Assembly (NCBI RefSeq): GCF_005239225.2
Contig: NC_133296.1
Location: forward strand, 12,710,001 to 12,774,000
Direction: 5' to 3'
DNA: 64,000 bases
Source: Populus alba
Lineage: Eukaryota; Streptophyta; Magnoliopsida; Malpighiales; Salicaceae
Every line of letters starts with the position of its first letter. Within the stretch, counting starts at the first letter, position 1. Position numbers and translations under genes: made by a program. The notes beneath the pieces are model-generated. The model had not been told where the DNA came from. It did not search any database and was given only the letters and a program-made list of their open reading frames with translations. Of this stretch, positions 45,061-57,825 are shown piece by piece.

Positions 45061-47980
45061 GAAAAAGGAGTAGAAAGAGTGTGTGCAAAAAGTGATTTAC
45101 TTTGCTTTTACAGATTTTGGAGAGAAACTATTGTGAAATGAATTATTAATAAGTCAGTGATGGTTGGGAATTGAAGAGGTAGAAAGAAGGCAGTGGCGAA
45201 GTCGCCATCAAGAATCAACCACCGATGGAGAGAGTGATGCATGCATAGTAAATTTGCTGTCTGTGGGCAGCAACACAACTGTCAAACATCATATCATCAT
45301 ATGCTATTTATTCTTCCACATTTTTTAATAGTAAATAGTAAATAGTAAATGCCTCCTCCTAATTATTTCTTAGCTCAATTTGAGAGCCGCGACCAAGGTT
45401 TCCAGTTTTGTTCACCCAGCCGTAACATTCTGATTCTGTTCTGTTCTGGTTAAATAGGTTTTTAAAAAAAACTATTAATTTTTTCAATATTAATTATATT
45501 TTTTAATTCAAACATGAAATCGAGATAAATTTAACAGGAAGCTTTGTTTTCTCACTTATGGCTATCTCTCATGTTAAACTTGTAGAATAATTAGGTTAGA
45601 AAGACCTTGTGAGATTACAGATTATATTTTTTGTAATTATTTTTTAAAAATTATTTTTTTATGTCATTTTTTAAGTTGATTTTTTTAATTTTATTATTCA
45701 ATAATGAATTTATTGTTAATTAACTTTATAATTAGTTTTGATTAGTTTTATTTAGGATTATTATAGTCTAATAACTTTGATCATTAACATAGAAAGTTAA
45801 TCTAAATTAACCTAAATCATTCAAAATGTTGTCGTTTTTATTTTTTTTAATCAAGTAATATTTTTTCAAGCGTTTAGATTGTTTTTAAACTCGTTGAGTT
45901 GATCATGTCATATCAATTTAATTCTTATTTTTTTATTTAAAATTTAATTTTTATAATTTATTGTTAGTTTAATTTTTAGATTTAGATTTCAATTATATTT
46001 ATTAAATTAGTATTATTTAAAAAAAAAATTATAGTGAATGTCTGAGTCAGCTTGCATGTACCTCAACTAATTTTATAGACCATAAAATTAACAATTATAT
46101 TCAATAACTTTAAAATTCACGAAACTTAAATTAATAATTACAAAAAAATAAACTCAGAAGTTCACCAATATAAATGCACCTAATATAAAGATTATAAGAT
46201 TAGTATCCAAAACCACGTAACGATACAAAACCAAAAAACCTATCATTTCAATTCAAAAAAAATGAAACGAAAATCAAAACAGAATCGACAAGCATAACGG
46301 CAACAAGTGGAAAAAATAGAAACTCTTGGATGTGATGTGAAGTGGGGACAGCTAGCATATGCCAGCGCTTTAATCCATAACTTTATTATTTAGTATTAAA
46401 TTAGATTCATAAACCGTGCTATATCATCTGTAAAATATTTTTTTATAGTATAAGAAAAATTAAAAAATATATTAAAAAGTTATATATACATTGAACAAAA
46501 CATTTTTAAATATTCAAAAGGTAATATATTGAATGGTATATTTTTTAAAAAAAATATTAAGACAATAATATATAAATTAAACGTTGACCAACTATTGTTA
46601 ATTTATGAATTTTATTATTTAGGGTATAAAACCTTAATAATCTCATGAGACTTGAATAGAAACAAGAATTATAATAAACCAAATATTCAAAGCACAATTC
46701 AATTAAATATATATATATATAAGTAAAAAAATGAGCATATCATATTTATTTTTCAATAATTGATTTAATTTAATTCAAAAAAAAAATTTTATTTGAGAAA
46801 TAATAAATTTAATAAATAATGACAAATTAAAAATACTAGTGATAACCCAAGTCATTTTTAAAATTAGCAAAGGATTCCATAGAAAGCAGATAAAAAATTA
46901 AAAAGCTCAATCTCTAATTGAATCAAACACTGAGGATAAAACTAAAAAAATACGAGCTTAAAAAAAATAAACCTAGGTGAATCTTCTAAACCTGATTTAA
47001 TCTCTTAAATTTGCAACCCGTTAAGTCCTACACTTGAACTCAATCAAGAAATTTAATTTAACGTTAAAGGAAGAAATAAAAAAAATCAATTTAAAAAATC
47101 TTATAAAGTAAAAAAAAAAAAAAGTGGCAATAAAAAATAGAGGATGAAATTGTAAAAAAATCAATTTTAAAATTCATCTCAAATAAAATAAATAGAAATT
47201 AAAAAAATGATAACCGGATCTAACAAATAAAAATTGAAGGAGGAAGTAATTGGAAACAAATTTCAATTATATTAATTAATTTTAAAAAATTCAATTGAAA
47301 GAATCAAAATCAAATCTAAAAAAAAAACAAATTGAAAGGTTACTTTGAAATTTTTAGGAGGCCATGAACAAAAATCAAGGATAAGAGAGATAATAAAAAA
47401 GAAAAGCCAAAAGAATTACACTACACACACCCGCCTAGAGAGATAGATTTCGTCGTGATGATTTAGAAAACACTATGCTAAAAATATAAATAAACCCATG
47501 AAAACAAGCTAAAGAAATTTTAATTTTTTAATTTTAAAGGTAATATGGTTATTTAACTATGCTATGAAAATAAAATTTGAAAAAAGAACCAAAGCCCAAG
47601 TTAAATAGTTTTTTTTTTAAAAAAAACAATTAGATAATTATATTGTGCGAAAAGATATAAGAGGACCGAGATGCCGCTATTAATTTTATAATCACTAATG
47701 AACCATGAAAAAATATCATATTATTGTTAATAATTAATTTAGTATTTTTTTCAAGATAAAATAATAATTTTATTGTTCCAATTCATAATAAATTAATATA
47801 TTTCTACAATACTTTTTTGACATGTTTCAGTTATTTCTGTTAATTAAATAAATTGTTGTTTTATTTTTCTTCCTGATTTTTTTCACTGATCATCACAAAA
47901 AGAACATCAGTCCGATTGCAACTTTGCTATGGGGAAGTAAAATCCGGTTGCTTGAACAAGCCCCTCTTCAACTAGACAGA
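44871..47980. other. AT-rich intergenic DNA, no gene seen
   Basis: Long A and T runs, TA repeats (45,031-45,055), and no frame with protein-like composition. A SINE remnant lies at 46,020-46,110. Confidence 0.6.
46020..46110 (-). mobile_element. SINE 3' part, degenerate
   Basis: The minus strand reads AAAATTAGTTGAGGTACATG then CAAGCTGACTCAGACATTCAC and an A-rich tail, the same 3' body as the SINE at 56,125-56,305. The tRNA-like head is not recognisable. Confidence 0.55.
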
Positions 47981-48099
47981 AGCCATGCATAAGCACCAAT
48001 GGAGCCAAGCCGTCCATCTAATTAATATCTTTATGCTTAAAGTTTACAGAGGACAACTAGTACTAGCTATAGTTACCAGATCGTTTTGTCTTGATGATA

Positions 48100-48660
48100 A
48101 TTTTAATACCTGGTCTGGGATCCGGATTTTGACCGGATCACCGGATTGGTTATATCAATTTTTTTTTAAAAAAAAATCAAAGCAATATTATTTTAGTAAA
48201 AAAATAAAAGTTAACGGGTTTGTAACCAAGTCGTCGGGTAACACCAGGTTTTTCCTTCCCATGTTTTTTCTTCAACCCGGCCCGGTTCCAGCCCTGGATC
48301 GGCCGAGTCAACCCGCCGGCCGGGTTGCAAAACTATGGTCTAGTTTGCATTATATTGAACCGTTGAGTCCATAGTTTTAAGACCAGGCCCAGGTTCCAAG
48401 TTTTGATCGGGTCACCAAGTCAGCTAGATCAAATTTTTGTTTCTTAAAAAATCAAAACGAGGTCATTTTAGTAAAAAAAAAAAAAGTCAATGGGTTTGCA
48501 ACCGAGTCTTAATCGGGTCGTCGGGTCAACCCACCAAGTCACGCTGGGTTTTTCCTTCCTTTATTTTTTCTTCAACCCGGCCCGATTCTAGCCCCAGATC
48601 GGCTGGGTCCCAAATCAGCCCGCCGGGCCAGGTTTCAAAACTATAATTGAGTCAAACCAC
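48100..48660 (+). repeat. Two tandem copies of a ~280 bp GC-rich dispersed repeat
   Basis: Copy A (about 48,103-48,340) and copy B (about 48,380-48,650) share accGGGTTTGTAACC, a gtttttcctt...ttcttcaacccggccc segment, an A/T-rich middle and a gttgcaaaactat ending. The bases CGGGT/ACCCG dominate. No terminal repeats or coding sequence identified. Confidence 0.7.
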
Positions 48661-51600
48661 AAGTCATCAAGTTAACTTGTAAGTTATTGGGTCATCTCGG
48701 AAGTCATTAGGTCAAATATCTTATTTAAAATGATATTATTTTTAAAATAAATTCCTTAGAGTTGACTATCAGATCTTACTCGGATTTGATCACGTCGATT
48801 AGGTTATGAACCAATCTATCGAGTTATATAAGTTTGATTCAGTTTATTTTTGCATTTCAAAAGTATTTTTTAAAAAAATATGAAAATTTTTTTTTTTTTT
48901 TCTTCACTTCAAATTAAATTTCTCTTAGTATTTTCAGATTGTCTTGATGCGCTCATATTAAAAATAATTTTTTTTTTAAAAAAATAATAATATTTTAATA
49001 TATTTTCTTATAAAAAAATACTTAAAAAAATAATCACTATCACACTCTCCACAGACCTCTAAATTAAGCTGGGATCAATAATAACAATGATATCTGCGAG
49101 TATCCCTCCTTGCTTAAAAGTGGTGTTGAATTCAAACTTCTTTTGTCCAAGAAAGATTCAACGAGAACAAAACAAAACAAAATAAAATAAAATAAAATGG
49201 CATTGGATTCGAGAAAGATGAACACACGAGAAAAGGGCCATTCACACGCCTACTATAGCTAATTGTAACATGTTTTTTTTAATATATATATATATAGGAG
49301 CTCATAAACACCGAGGGACTAGGAACAGAGACGTGGGACACAAGGCTGGGCCGCCAGCTTGATCTTACCTGGGCTAGTTTTGGTTGCACAATAATAAACT
49401 CCACGTGAACAGGTTGATGACATGCAGGAAATTATGGTTTACTTTCACATGTCAATTGCCCGCCTGCTTCTACGAGGGCTAGTCCATCGGATTCTGACAG
49501 GTTTTTCATCCCCCCTCCCCCTCATGCTCGTCCATATCACCAAATATTTGATGCAAAACATGATATTAATTGTTGATTAATGTGATTCATTTTAGCATAT
49601 GCTCCTGTGTCCAATTCTTTAATTGTGAATGGACCGACGGAATTGGAGGGTTGTGTTGCACTCTGTGTATGGTGGCCTAAGACTGTCCATGCATGATGTG
49701 GATGCCGACTCCATGAGTTGGAGAGTTTGGATTACTTGACTTTGTCAAATATATATACACTCCACAAATAAATAAATATTCCAATAAGAAAAGTAGGGCA
49801 AGTTGGAGTTGACTGGCCGATTTTTTAGTCTTCGTCGGAATATATATATATATATATATATATAAAAATTTAATAAATGTTAAAAAACAAAAACAAAAAG
49901 GCAAAAGGGGAAACAAGGAATGGTAGTGTATTGTGGAGTGGGGCTGTGCTGGGATGAGTTGTCAAAGTCCACTAGATGCTTGGCTGAGCTGTCTGGCTTC
50001 TGCCTCTTGAATGGACACCATTATGGCCATGTTGCTTGTCCTGCCAATGGACCTCCTCTACTGAAAACTTTCTCCTTCGTTTTTTAGGTCATCTCTTTTA
50101 TTTTATTTATTTAAAAAATACATCCCGACACTGAGGCGCAATTTGAAACATTTCATGAAAAATTAAAATTTATTTTTTATATTTTCAGATTATTTTAATG
50201 TACTAATATAAAAAATAATTTTAAATTTTTTTAAAAATATATTATTTTAATACATTTCTAAATAAAAAATTCTAAAAATACAGTCGATATCACACTTTAA
50301 ACACTACTAAATCTATTATGGTTACTTTTTATTACTATTTATAGTTTTTTTTTGTTTTTAATTACAAAAGGTATAAGAAAATGAAGTGAAATAAGACGAG
50401 AAAATTTATAATTTTCATATTAACAAGTCCGGTGTTGAGTAAACTTAACATTATCAAGTCAAGAAAGATCTACCAATAATAAATTCAACAGATTATTTAT
50501 CCATAAAACATTATCTCCAACAAAACCACCACCATTTTAAAAGCACAAATTAAGAGATGTTCCATGTTAGACGTCGAGAAACATAATAGGTCCATGATAA
50601 TGACATTTTCCCCATGAATAAGAGTACTTTTTTTTACAAGAGTAAATCATAATTACCATGAACAATTTTAAAAATTTGACAAAACCTCTCTAGCCTCCGG
50701 ATCTAAAAGGGATTGTGTGTAGTAATTTATATATTACGTGTAAAGGAGGTTGTTTGAACTTTTAAAAGTGCTGGCAATGTCATAATACATTAGAAGATTA
50801 GTGTAGTAATTTACCTATATATTAATAATAAAGAATTTTTTTTTTGTTAAAGATTTGCGAAACTCAAACAGGTGATTTTTAAAAAGCAAACTTAAAGACC
50901 TGACCAGTTAAATTAATCATGAGTGGTGTAGCTAAACTGGTCAGGCTTTGAGTTTACTCCGTAGAGATCATCAATTTGAGTCTCATAAACTTCAGGATCA
51001 TTGGAAGTTTACATGATTATTAACTTTAAAATCTGTAGAATTAGACGAGATACATTCAAGTTATTCTAAACACCCATGTTAATAAAAAAAAAAAATACAC
51101 TATTTGATAATATCGTGCATGCATAACAGTAATGTTTAGCAATGCGGCTCGTGCATTTTCAATAAAATTTTTAATTAATTTAAAAAAATTATTATTTTTT
51201 AATATTTTTAAATTGTTTTAATTTGTAATATTAAAAATAAATTTTAAAAAAATATAAAAATATATATATTATTTTAATACATCTTCAAAAAAAAAAAAAA
51301 AACTTTATTATCACACAGTACCTAGAAAAATCTGTGGCTGGAGAGACATGGTTTTCATCAATATTGGGTTCAAGGAAGGGTTATGTGTCAAGAATGACTA
51401 ACTCAAACCAAAAAATGAATGATTACGAAGAAAATTGCGAGGGAGGGAGAGAATGGGGCAGTAGGAGTAGTAGGGGGCCTCAGCTATGTAGGGGACCCTG
51501 GAGGCCTGGACTGAATTCTTCAAGTACCAGCATTTAAGGGCTGTGTTTTTCTGCAGTTTCCTTTGTCTGTACCCACACACAACCTGTAAGAAAAAAAATA

Positions 51601-51900
51601 AAATCCATGTCCTTCCTTGACAGTTTCACTGCACAAAATTACACACAGAGGAGAGACATGTAAGAAAGAGAGAAGAGGGCTGTTGGAGTTGATCGTTAGC
51701 GTCACCAAGATCGTCATTATCAACAAGAAAACTTAAAAAGGAAAGAGGATGGATGGGATCATCATGGATGATAGGTTGATTAAATAAAGCCAAGAAGAGA
51801 AGAGGACACCTATCGGCGGTGTCTTATTCTTAATTTTTTTTTTAATATCTTGATGGAGATGTTCTTCTTTTTCCACACTTTCACACCAAAAGTCTTCAGC
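48661..51900. other. Intergenic DNA, no gene seen
   Basis: AT-rich, with TA runs at 49,285-49,297 and 49,841-49,863. Short frames only. A SINE lies at 50,915-51,097. The stretch 49,300-50,060 is less AT-rich but shows no convincing coding frame. Confidence 0.55.
50915..51097 (+). mobile_element. tRNA-derived SINE
   Basis: A tRNA-like head with an A-box-like TAGCTAAACTGGTCAGG and a B-box-like ATTTGAGTCTC 30-40 bp later. Then a body (ggatcattggaagtttacatg ... attagacgagatacattcaag), CACCCATGTTAAT and a 12-13 bp A tail. The layout and 3' motif match the SINE at 56,125-56,305 in the opposite orientation. Consistent with the Salicaceae SINE group; the exact family is unassigned. Confidence 0.72.
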
Positions 51901-52080
51901 CACTCCTCTCCTCAAACAGTGCTATAATTTTATTTTATTTTGAAAAAGAAATGCGGGGATGGGTATGAATTGTAGAAAAATACTACAGGACTGGAGATTT
52001 TGAGATATGAAAATCATGGAAGCATAGCCTGTTACTGCTACTCGTCCAATTAACATTCCTCTATGATCAATCAAATTTTA

Positions 52081-52598
52081 GAGAGAGAGAGAGAGAGAGA
52101 GACCCCACGAGTGGGGCACTATTACTGCAATTAATCTTACAGGCCCAGCTATACAGATTCTTTCTTAGCTTTATTGGCTCTCGTCTCACCTACTACTCCT
52201 CTCTCATCTCTCTCTCTCTCTCTCTCTCTCTCTGTGAAGAGGGACAGCAGTCAATCAAAAGGAAGAAAAGAAGATCCCCACGCACTACCAGACTATCAGT
52301 GCTGCGTGTCTAGAGAGATAAAGAGAGGATATTTACGATCCACAAAGACTTTTTTTTTGAAGAAATACACAAGGTCTTCCATATATTTATTTATTTTTTG
52401 GTGGTGGTTTTTTGTTTTCTGTGGTACTGGTGTGACCTGAAGGAGAAGAAAGTAGGGAGATAGAAGACATAATGGGTTTGAATCAATTATAGAAACAAGA
52501 CTTGATTTTGTGGTGAGGAAGAAGAAGAAGAAGAAGAAGAAGAAGAATTATTTGTTGAAGAATTATTTGCTTCAAGTTGAAACCAGCCTCAGCCAGGG
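52081..52598 (+). promoter_or_regulatory. TCP gene upstream region and leader with GA/CT repeats and a 6-codon uORF
   Basis: (GA)n at 52,081-52,102, (CT)n at 52,206-52,233 and (GAA)n at 52,518-52,547 precede the ATG. An upstream ORF of six codons (MGLNQL, 52,472-52,492) lies 106 bp before the TCP start and could lower translation. CT/GA tracts are common in plant leaders and core promoters. The transcript start is not fixed from sequence. Confidence 0.5.
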
Positions 52599-53846
52599 AT
52601 GGAAGTAATGGAATCACAAAGAAACACAGCAAACCAACAAAGCAACAGTAGTGGTAACAAAGATCACCATGGCCAAAAACAAGAATCAGTAGCAGCTTCA
52701 CTGCAGTTAGTCCCTCTTGAAAGTCGACCATCACAACTTCAACAACAACATGGGTCTACTGCTACTACACCCACTAGTCAGGGCCCATCCATGGGCTCCA
52801 TATCTAGCCAATTTGGTACCCATCCCTCCACTTCAACATCCAATTCTGCAGTCACAAAGTCCACCACAAAAAGGCCCTCAAAGGACCGCCACACCAAGGT
52901 AGATGGCCGCGGCCGACGCATCCGGATGCCAGCCATGTGTGCTGCACGAGTGTTTCAGCTCACAAGAGAATTAGGCCATAAATCTGATGGAGAAACTATT
53001 GAGTGGTTACTACAACAAGCTGAACCGGCCATAATTGCTACTACTGGCACCGGTACAATTCCTGCCAATTTCTCTACTTTGAATGTTTCATTACGTAGCA
53101 GTGGTGGTACTATTTCAGCACCTGCATCAAAATCAGCTCCTCTTTCTTTTCATGGTGGATTAGCTTTCTATGATGCCAATAATGCCAGCGAGACTCGAAG
53201 AGCTATGGCTTCTAACCCTCCGATGTTAGGATTCCACCATCAGTTGTATCCTCAAAACCTTGTTTCTGATGATAATTACATGAGGAAGACTTTTCGAGAA
53301 GATCTTTTTAAGGAAACCACACAGCAACAAAGCACGGAAACAATTGAAGCCAGTAATTCTGCTAAATCAAGAGCTGGAGTTCAAGATCAAGAAACAGCCG
53401 GTTCTATGAGGCCAACAACAAACATGTTATCAACTCCAATGTGGGCAGTTGCGCCGGCGGCAACCACGAATGGAGGAAATACATTCTGGATGTTACCGGT
53501 TGGAGGTGGTGCCACCCCAACAGCTTCCGTTCAAGAGCCCCAGATGTGGACTTTTCCTGCGGCAGCAGCCGGAGTGCCATCAATGCAAAGGGTGAATTTT
53601 GGCGGCAGCGGCGGCCGCGTTTCAAGCCCGGTTCAACTTGGGTCCATGATAGTACAGCAGCAAGTGGGGGCTAATCAGCAACTTGGATTAGGAATATCAG
53701 AGAGTAATATGGGGATGATATTGGGTGGTGTGAATCCTTATAGCAGTAGTAGGGTTGGTTTGGGCATGAATTTAGAGCATCATAATCAAGACAATCAACC
53801 ACAAGGCAGTGACAGTGGAGATGAAAACCCTAATGATTCTCAATAA
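52599..53846 (+). CDS. Class I TCP transcription factor (TCP8/TCP14-like)
   Basis: Single exon, 415 residues, ATG at 52,599. The TCP domain spans about residues 95-150: basic part [18 protein letters not shown], then [17 protein letters not shown] (helix, loop) and [15 protein letters not shown] (helix). The short basic region marks class I (PCF). Cys114 is domain position 20, the residue known to make class I TCPs redox-sensitive. After it comes [21 protein letters not shown], shared by TCP8, TCP14, TCP15, TCP22 and TCP23. The N-terminus is Gln/Ser-rich; the C-terminus holds MWAVAP and FWMLPVGGG motifs that point to the TCP8/TCP14 side. Class I TCPs are nuclear DNA-binding dimers recognising GGNCCCAC-type sites in growth genes. 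Family certain, subgroup probable. Confidence 0.95.
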   Translation: MEVMESQRNTANQQSNSSGNKDHHGQKQESVAASLQLVPLESRPSQLQQQHGSTATTPTSQGPSMGSISSQFGTHPSTSTSNSAVTKSTTKRPSKDRHTKVDGRGRRIRMPAMCAARVFQLTRELGHKSDGETIEWLLQQAEPAIIATTGTGTIPANFSTLNVSLRSSGGTISAPASKSAPLSFHGGLAFYDANNASETRRAMASNPPMLGFHHQLYPQNLVSDDNYMRKTFREDLFKETTQQQSTETIEASNSAKSRAGVQDQETAGSMRPTTNMLSTPMWAVAPAATTNGGNTFWMLPVGGGATPTASVQEPQMWTFPAAAAGVPSMQRVNFGGSGGRVSSPVQLGSMIVQQQVGANQQLGLGISESNMGMILGGVNPYSSSRVGLGMNLEHHNQDNQPQGSDSGDENPNDSQ

Positions 53847-55806
53847 TATTAATTGTCAAAATAAGCAAGTTTTTTTTTTTTTTCAGTCTAAATTCAGTTT
53901 TGTTTGCGACTGCCCTTTTTTTTGCTTTGGTATGGCTTTTTAGCAGTCGTTTTTGAGCTAAAATTATTTGGGTTTCTGTTTTGATTTTCGCCTTGTAACT
54001 GTAGAGTTGCCTTTTGAAGCTGCCATTGTTGATTGTTAGCCATGTCTGTTCATATGAAAGAAATGGAATTCTATGCATAACTTGGTGCCACAAATGATTT
54101 TCGCTTTAGAATTTTGTGTAACACAACATGGATTCAGTGGCCACTCTCCTGTCATCCTGAGAGGTTTCAATTTTGAATCAAGAACTGAACTTGGTCCCCA
54201 AAAGCCCCATTTCCCTACCAAGATCTGGTCTTTGTTTTCAAGTTTCCATCTTCTTTCTTTTGTGAAGGAGAGCTTTTGTTGGGTGGAAGGTAAGAGATTA
54301 TTGTTGTTTTCTTCCCAGAAAACCAACCAAGATCATCGTTCATCTCCTTAATTTCTTCCTTTATTGAATATTTATTCTTTAGAATTATTATATATTAAAG
54401 ACATGCAAGTTTCTGCGTGATCTCATTTTCCTGTGCTAATGCCTGTAGATTCTTCTTAAACAAGGGTTGAAGACACCAATGGCAATTACATTCCTGAATA
54501 CATACATTAAAAAAAAAAAAAAAAAAGCCAAGAGAACTTTGTTATTAATTTCTGCAACCATTCTTGTCCCATGCCTGCACTAGTCCTAGCATGATCTGCA
54601 CAAGGAAATAATCTTTTAATCATGGGATAAACCTATCTGCAGAAATCATGGTTGTTTATATTTTAAGTTTATGGTTTTTGTCATGAGCAAGTAATTAAGG
54701 GGCGAATATTATATAAATAGGAAATGGAAAAACAACAAGAAATCAGTATAACTAAGAGAGAATATAAAAGATCTGAAAAATGGGATTCTCTCTTACCACA
54801 TTATATTCTCTCATGGAAATAGGGAGCCTGTAAAACGAAAAGAGTGCTGTAAGATGGAGGATGGCCTTGCCAGTTTCCACATGGCCTTCCATCAATGGAT
54901 GAGGAGGATCCATCTTCTTCTTCTTCTCCTTCTTTTATATATACATGATTTGATTTGTTGGATTAGGGTTTGCCTGGTTGTCCACTTGTAGCATAAAAGC
55001 AAATGGTGGAGGGCAAATAATGAGGAATCTGGTCGTCTACCTTTTGTCTTTCCCATATCCCGTTTTGTCCAAACAAGCTTGTCACTTTTATTATCCTTTT
55101 GGGTTTTTCATTTTTTAGATTTTTCCTTTGCCAAATAAATTCTTGACTAATTATCATATGTGATTGCAGTCGAAATTGAGTAAATTCGAATTTAGAAAAA
55201 TAAAATCAGGGTCCAAAGAGTACGATCTCCATTTGGAATTAAGGGGAGATCATGAGAGTTTTTTTTTTAATAAATACACTTTATAAAAAGGCTTGGCATC
55301 AATAATGCCTTGAATTCACTTGGTTTTTACTACAAAAATAAACACCAAAATAAATTAAAAAAATAAAAACAATAATAATAATTTTTTGATGTTAAGAGAC
55401 AATGGAATTTCTTCTCCTTGTACCTAATATATACATGATTTATTAAGCAAACGATATGTTGGATATATAGTATTTATTATTTTTAAAATATGTTTTAAAA
55501 TTCAAATAACTCATTTATAGTAAATAAACAAAAGATTGTACGATAGAATAAAAGTTTTCATTGATTAAAAATAAATAAATAAAATTAATGTTACCCATGC
55601 ACGATAACTTGGTATGCTATCATTGGTTAAAAGGAATTTATGTTGTCTAGGCAGTATGAGATTATTGTGCATGTGTTAAAATACTACTTCATAAACGTCA
55701 AGAGGGAGGTAGATTTTAAAATAATTTTTAATTAATGCTCTCTTGTGATCATCACAAAATTGAAGCTCTCTTCCTTGATAGATGAAGTATGGAAAGGTCA
55801 TGTTAC

Positions 55807-55864
<58 letters not shown>

Positions 55865-56124
55865 TTTAGGATTTTGTTGGGAAAAAAAAAAAACATTCTT
55901 GATGGAAAAGTAACTCTATTTTCACTGCCTTTTTCGGTGTAAGGAATTGAAAGCCCTGACTTGACTTAAATAATGTTAACTTGTTATGAAATCTTGAATT
56001 ATTATATATATATTTTTTTTCTTTTGAAAGAGATATTAATTTATCTCTTAATTGATACGGATGGGATGTTGCATCACTTGAATTTTCTTTAAGCATAATA
56101 ATTTATGGAGTGCAACATGATTAA
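53847..56124. other. TCP 3' region and intergenic DNA
   Basis: The first few hundred bases after the stop are T-rich and likely the 3' UTR. A TATATAAATAGG box at about 54,709-54,720 precedes a 12 bp inverted repeat (54,756-54,767 and 54,801-54,812). A (TA)n(GA)n microsatellite lies at 55,810-55,864. No gene recognised. Confidence 0.5.
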
Positions 56125-56305
56125 AACTCTTTTTTATTATTACTAACGTGGATGTTCGGGCTAACTTACATATACCTCAACTAATTTTATGGGTTTTGAA
56201 ATTAACGATCATGAAAACCTCTAGCAGCTCTAAGGTTTGTGAGATTCGAACTAGTGACCTCTAGGAAGCAAATATAGTGTCTAACCAGTGAGTCACATCC
56301 CTCAA
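56125..56305 (-). mobile_element. tRNA-derived SINE
   Basis: The minus strand starts GGATGTGACTCACTGGTTAG (A box) and has the B box CTAGTTCGAATCTC 30-40 bp on. Then comes a body containing TTAGTTGAGGTATATG, GCCCGAACATCCACGTTAG and an AATAATAAAAAA tail. A possible 11 bp target duplication, aacatgattaa / aacgtgattaa, lies at 56,114-56,124 and 56,310-56,320 with one mismatch. Pol III-type promoter boxes make this the best-preserved SINE of the window. Confidence 0.82.
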
Positions 56306-56320
56306 AATTAACGTGATTAA

Positions 56321-57825
56321 TAACTTGTTTTGGAGAGTGGTAGTTTTTATTTTTAAATTTATCTTAAAAAAATTAAGTTGATATCTTTTAGTATTTTTTA
56401 ATTATTTTAATGTGCTACGGTAAAAAAAATATATAAAAAAACTATTTTAATACATTTTCAAATAAACTTTTTTAAAAAAACATCTTACTTTACAAAACCA
56501 AATACTCACCAAGTACTTATTTGACATTGTAATAATTTTTATTTTTTAAAGTATTTTTCACTTGAAAAATATATTAAATTAATATTTTTTTATAGCTTTG
56601 ATGTACTAATATTAAAAATAAAAAAATTAAAATTTATATTATTTTTAATTTAAAAAATACATTAAAAATCAAATTATCCTAATTGCAATTATTGACCATA
56701 GTTAGCACCCAAGATGCTCCCCAGCAAAGCTTATCCAAAAGAACATGATCACGGCCGTCATATCTCGAATCTTCTTAATTTTAAATATACTAATTTGCAT
56801 TATCAGGTTCCTAATTCTTCCCCCAAAAAAGCAAATATCTTAAAGCACCTTCACCATTGTTCAAGTAAAAAAAGAAGTGAAAAAATAAGAAAGAAGACAC
56901 CTTCACTTTTTCATGTATTGGCCATGGTCACCTTTACCTTGTAATTACTTTACGCAACAAATAAAAAAGAGAAGTGTGGTAAATCAACAGCTGCTAGAGA
57001 CAAAGGATAAAGACGAATTTGCTGCTAACGAAGACAGTTGTCCACAAGCACTTCCATGAAAGAGGGGAAAAAACACGTACTGCCTTGCTGTGCATAATAA
57101 TTTTTTTATTTCCTTGTCTAAAGATCAAATCAACCTCTAAGCTAGTAGTAGAAGGCAAGCTATCCAAGCAACAGCTTGATCTGAAATTTGAATCCCCATA
57201 CCTAGTTAAAGAGGGATGAATCCCCTAAACCATCAAAACACACGGATCTTGCAAATATAGGCCTGCAACCTGCACTTTGCGAGCATGAACTGCCGTTCAA
57301 ACAGCCTCCCATGCTGCTCCATCCCTTTCTTTCGATCACCCAGAAGACAAGGATATACAAAAGCTTTCAGGTTACTGAAAAGGGCTCCCGCTGCCGTAAA
57401 CACCTGGAGGCAAAACGTGAGAGCTGAATGGCAGGGGCAAATAGTTGGGTAAAATATAAAATTATCCAGACATATCAAGTGCTGACAAATTTCCTAGAAT
57501 TATAACCCATTCCACTATTATGTGCCTGAAGACCAGATGATTTCATCACAACAACTAAAAGAAAATCGAGTTCTAATGTATCCATCTTAAGCATGATGAA
57601 CAAAGCAAAGAAGATCTTTCAACGGAAGTAGTTTCTGTGCCAAAGGATATTATTATAGCATGCAGTATTCGATAACCTCTTTCCAAGATTAAAGAGTGAA
57701 ATACACACTGCCCAGTGAACAAAAAACAACCCTAATTGGGAAACTGTCAACTTGAACCAATGTCAACAATTCACAACAGAAGCGGGAAAAACTTGTTCCT
57801 GTTATTGGAAGCTCTGAATAATGAC
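56321..57825. other. Intergenic DNA and probable 3' UTR
   Basis: 56,321-56,700 is AT-rich with nothing recognisable. 57,233-57,480 is less AT-rich and open on the minus strand behind an acceptor-like tgcctccag, but has no known motif. It could be a 3' terminal exon of a transcript from the gene at 57,826-60,376. Confidence 0.4.

Noticed and set aside
52174..52440. 88-residue frame upstream of the TCP gene
   Set aside because: Starts with TTG and is mainly a CT-repeat translation (Leu-Ser runs).
53404..53625. Antisense and shifted frames within the TCP gene
   Set aside because: Shadows of a strongly supported coding sequence.
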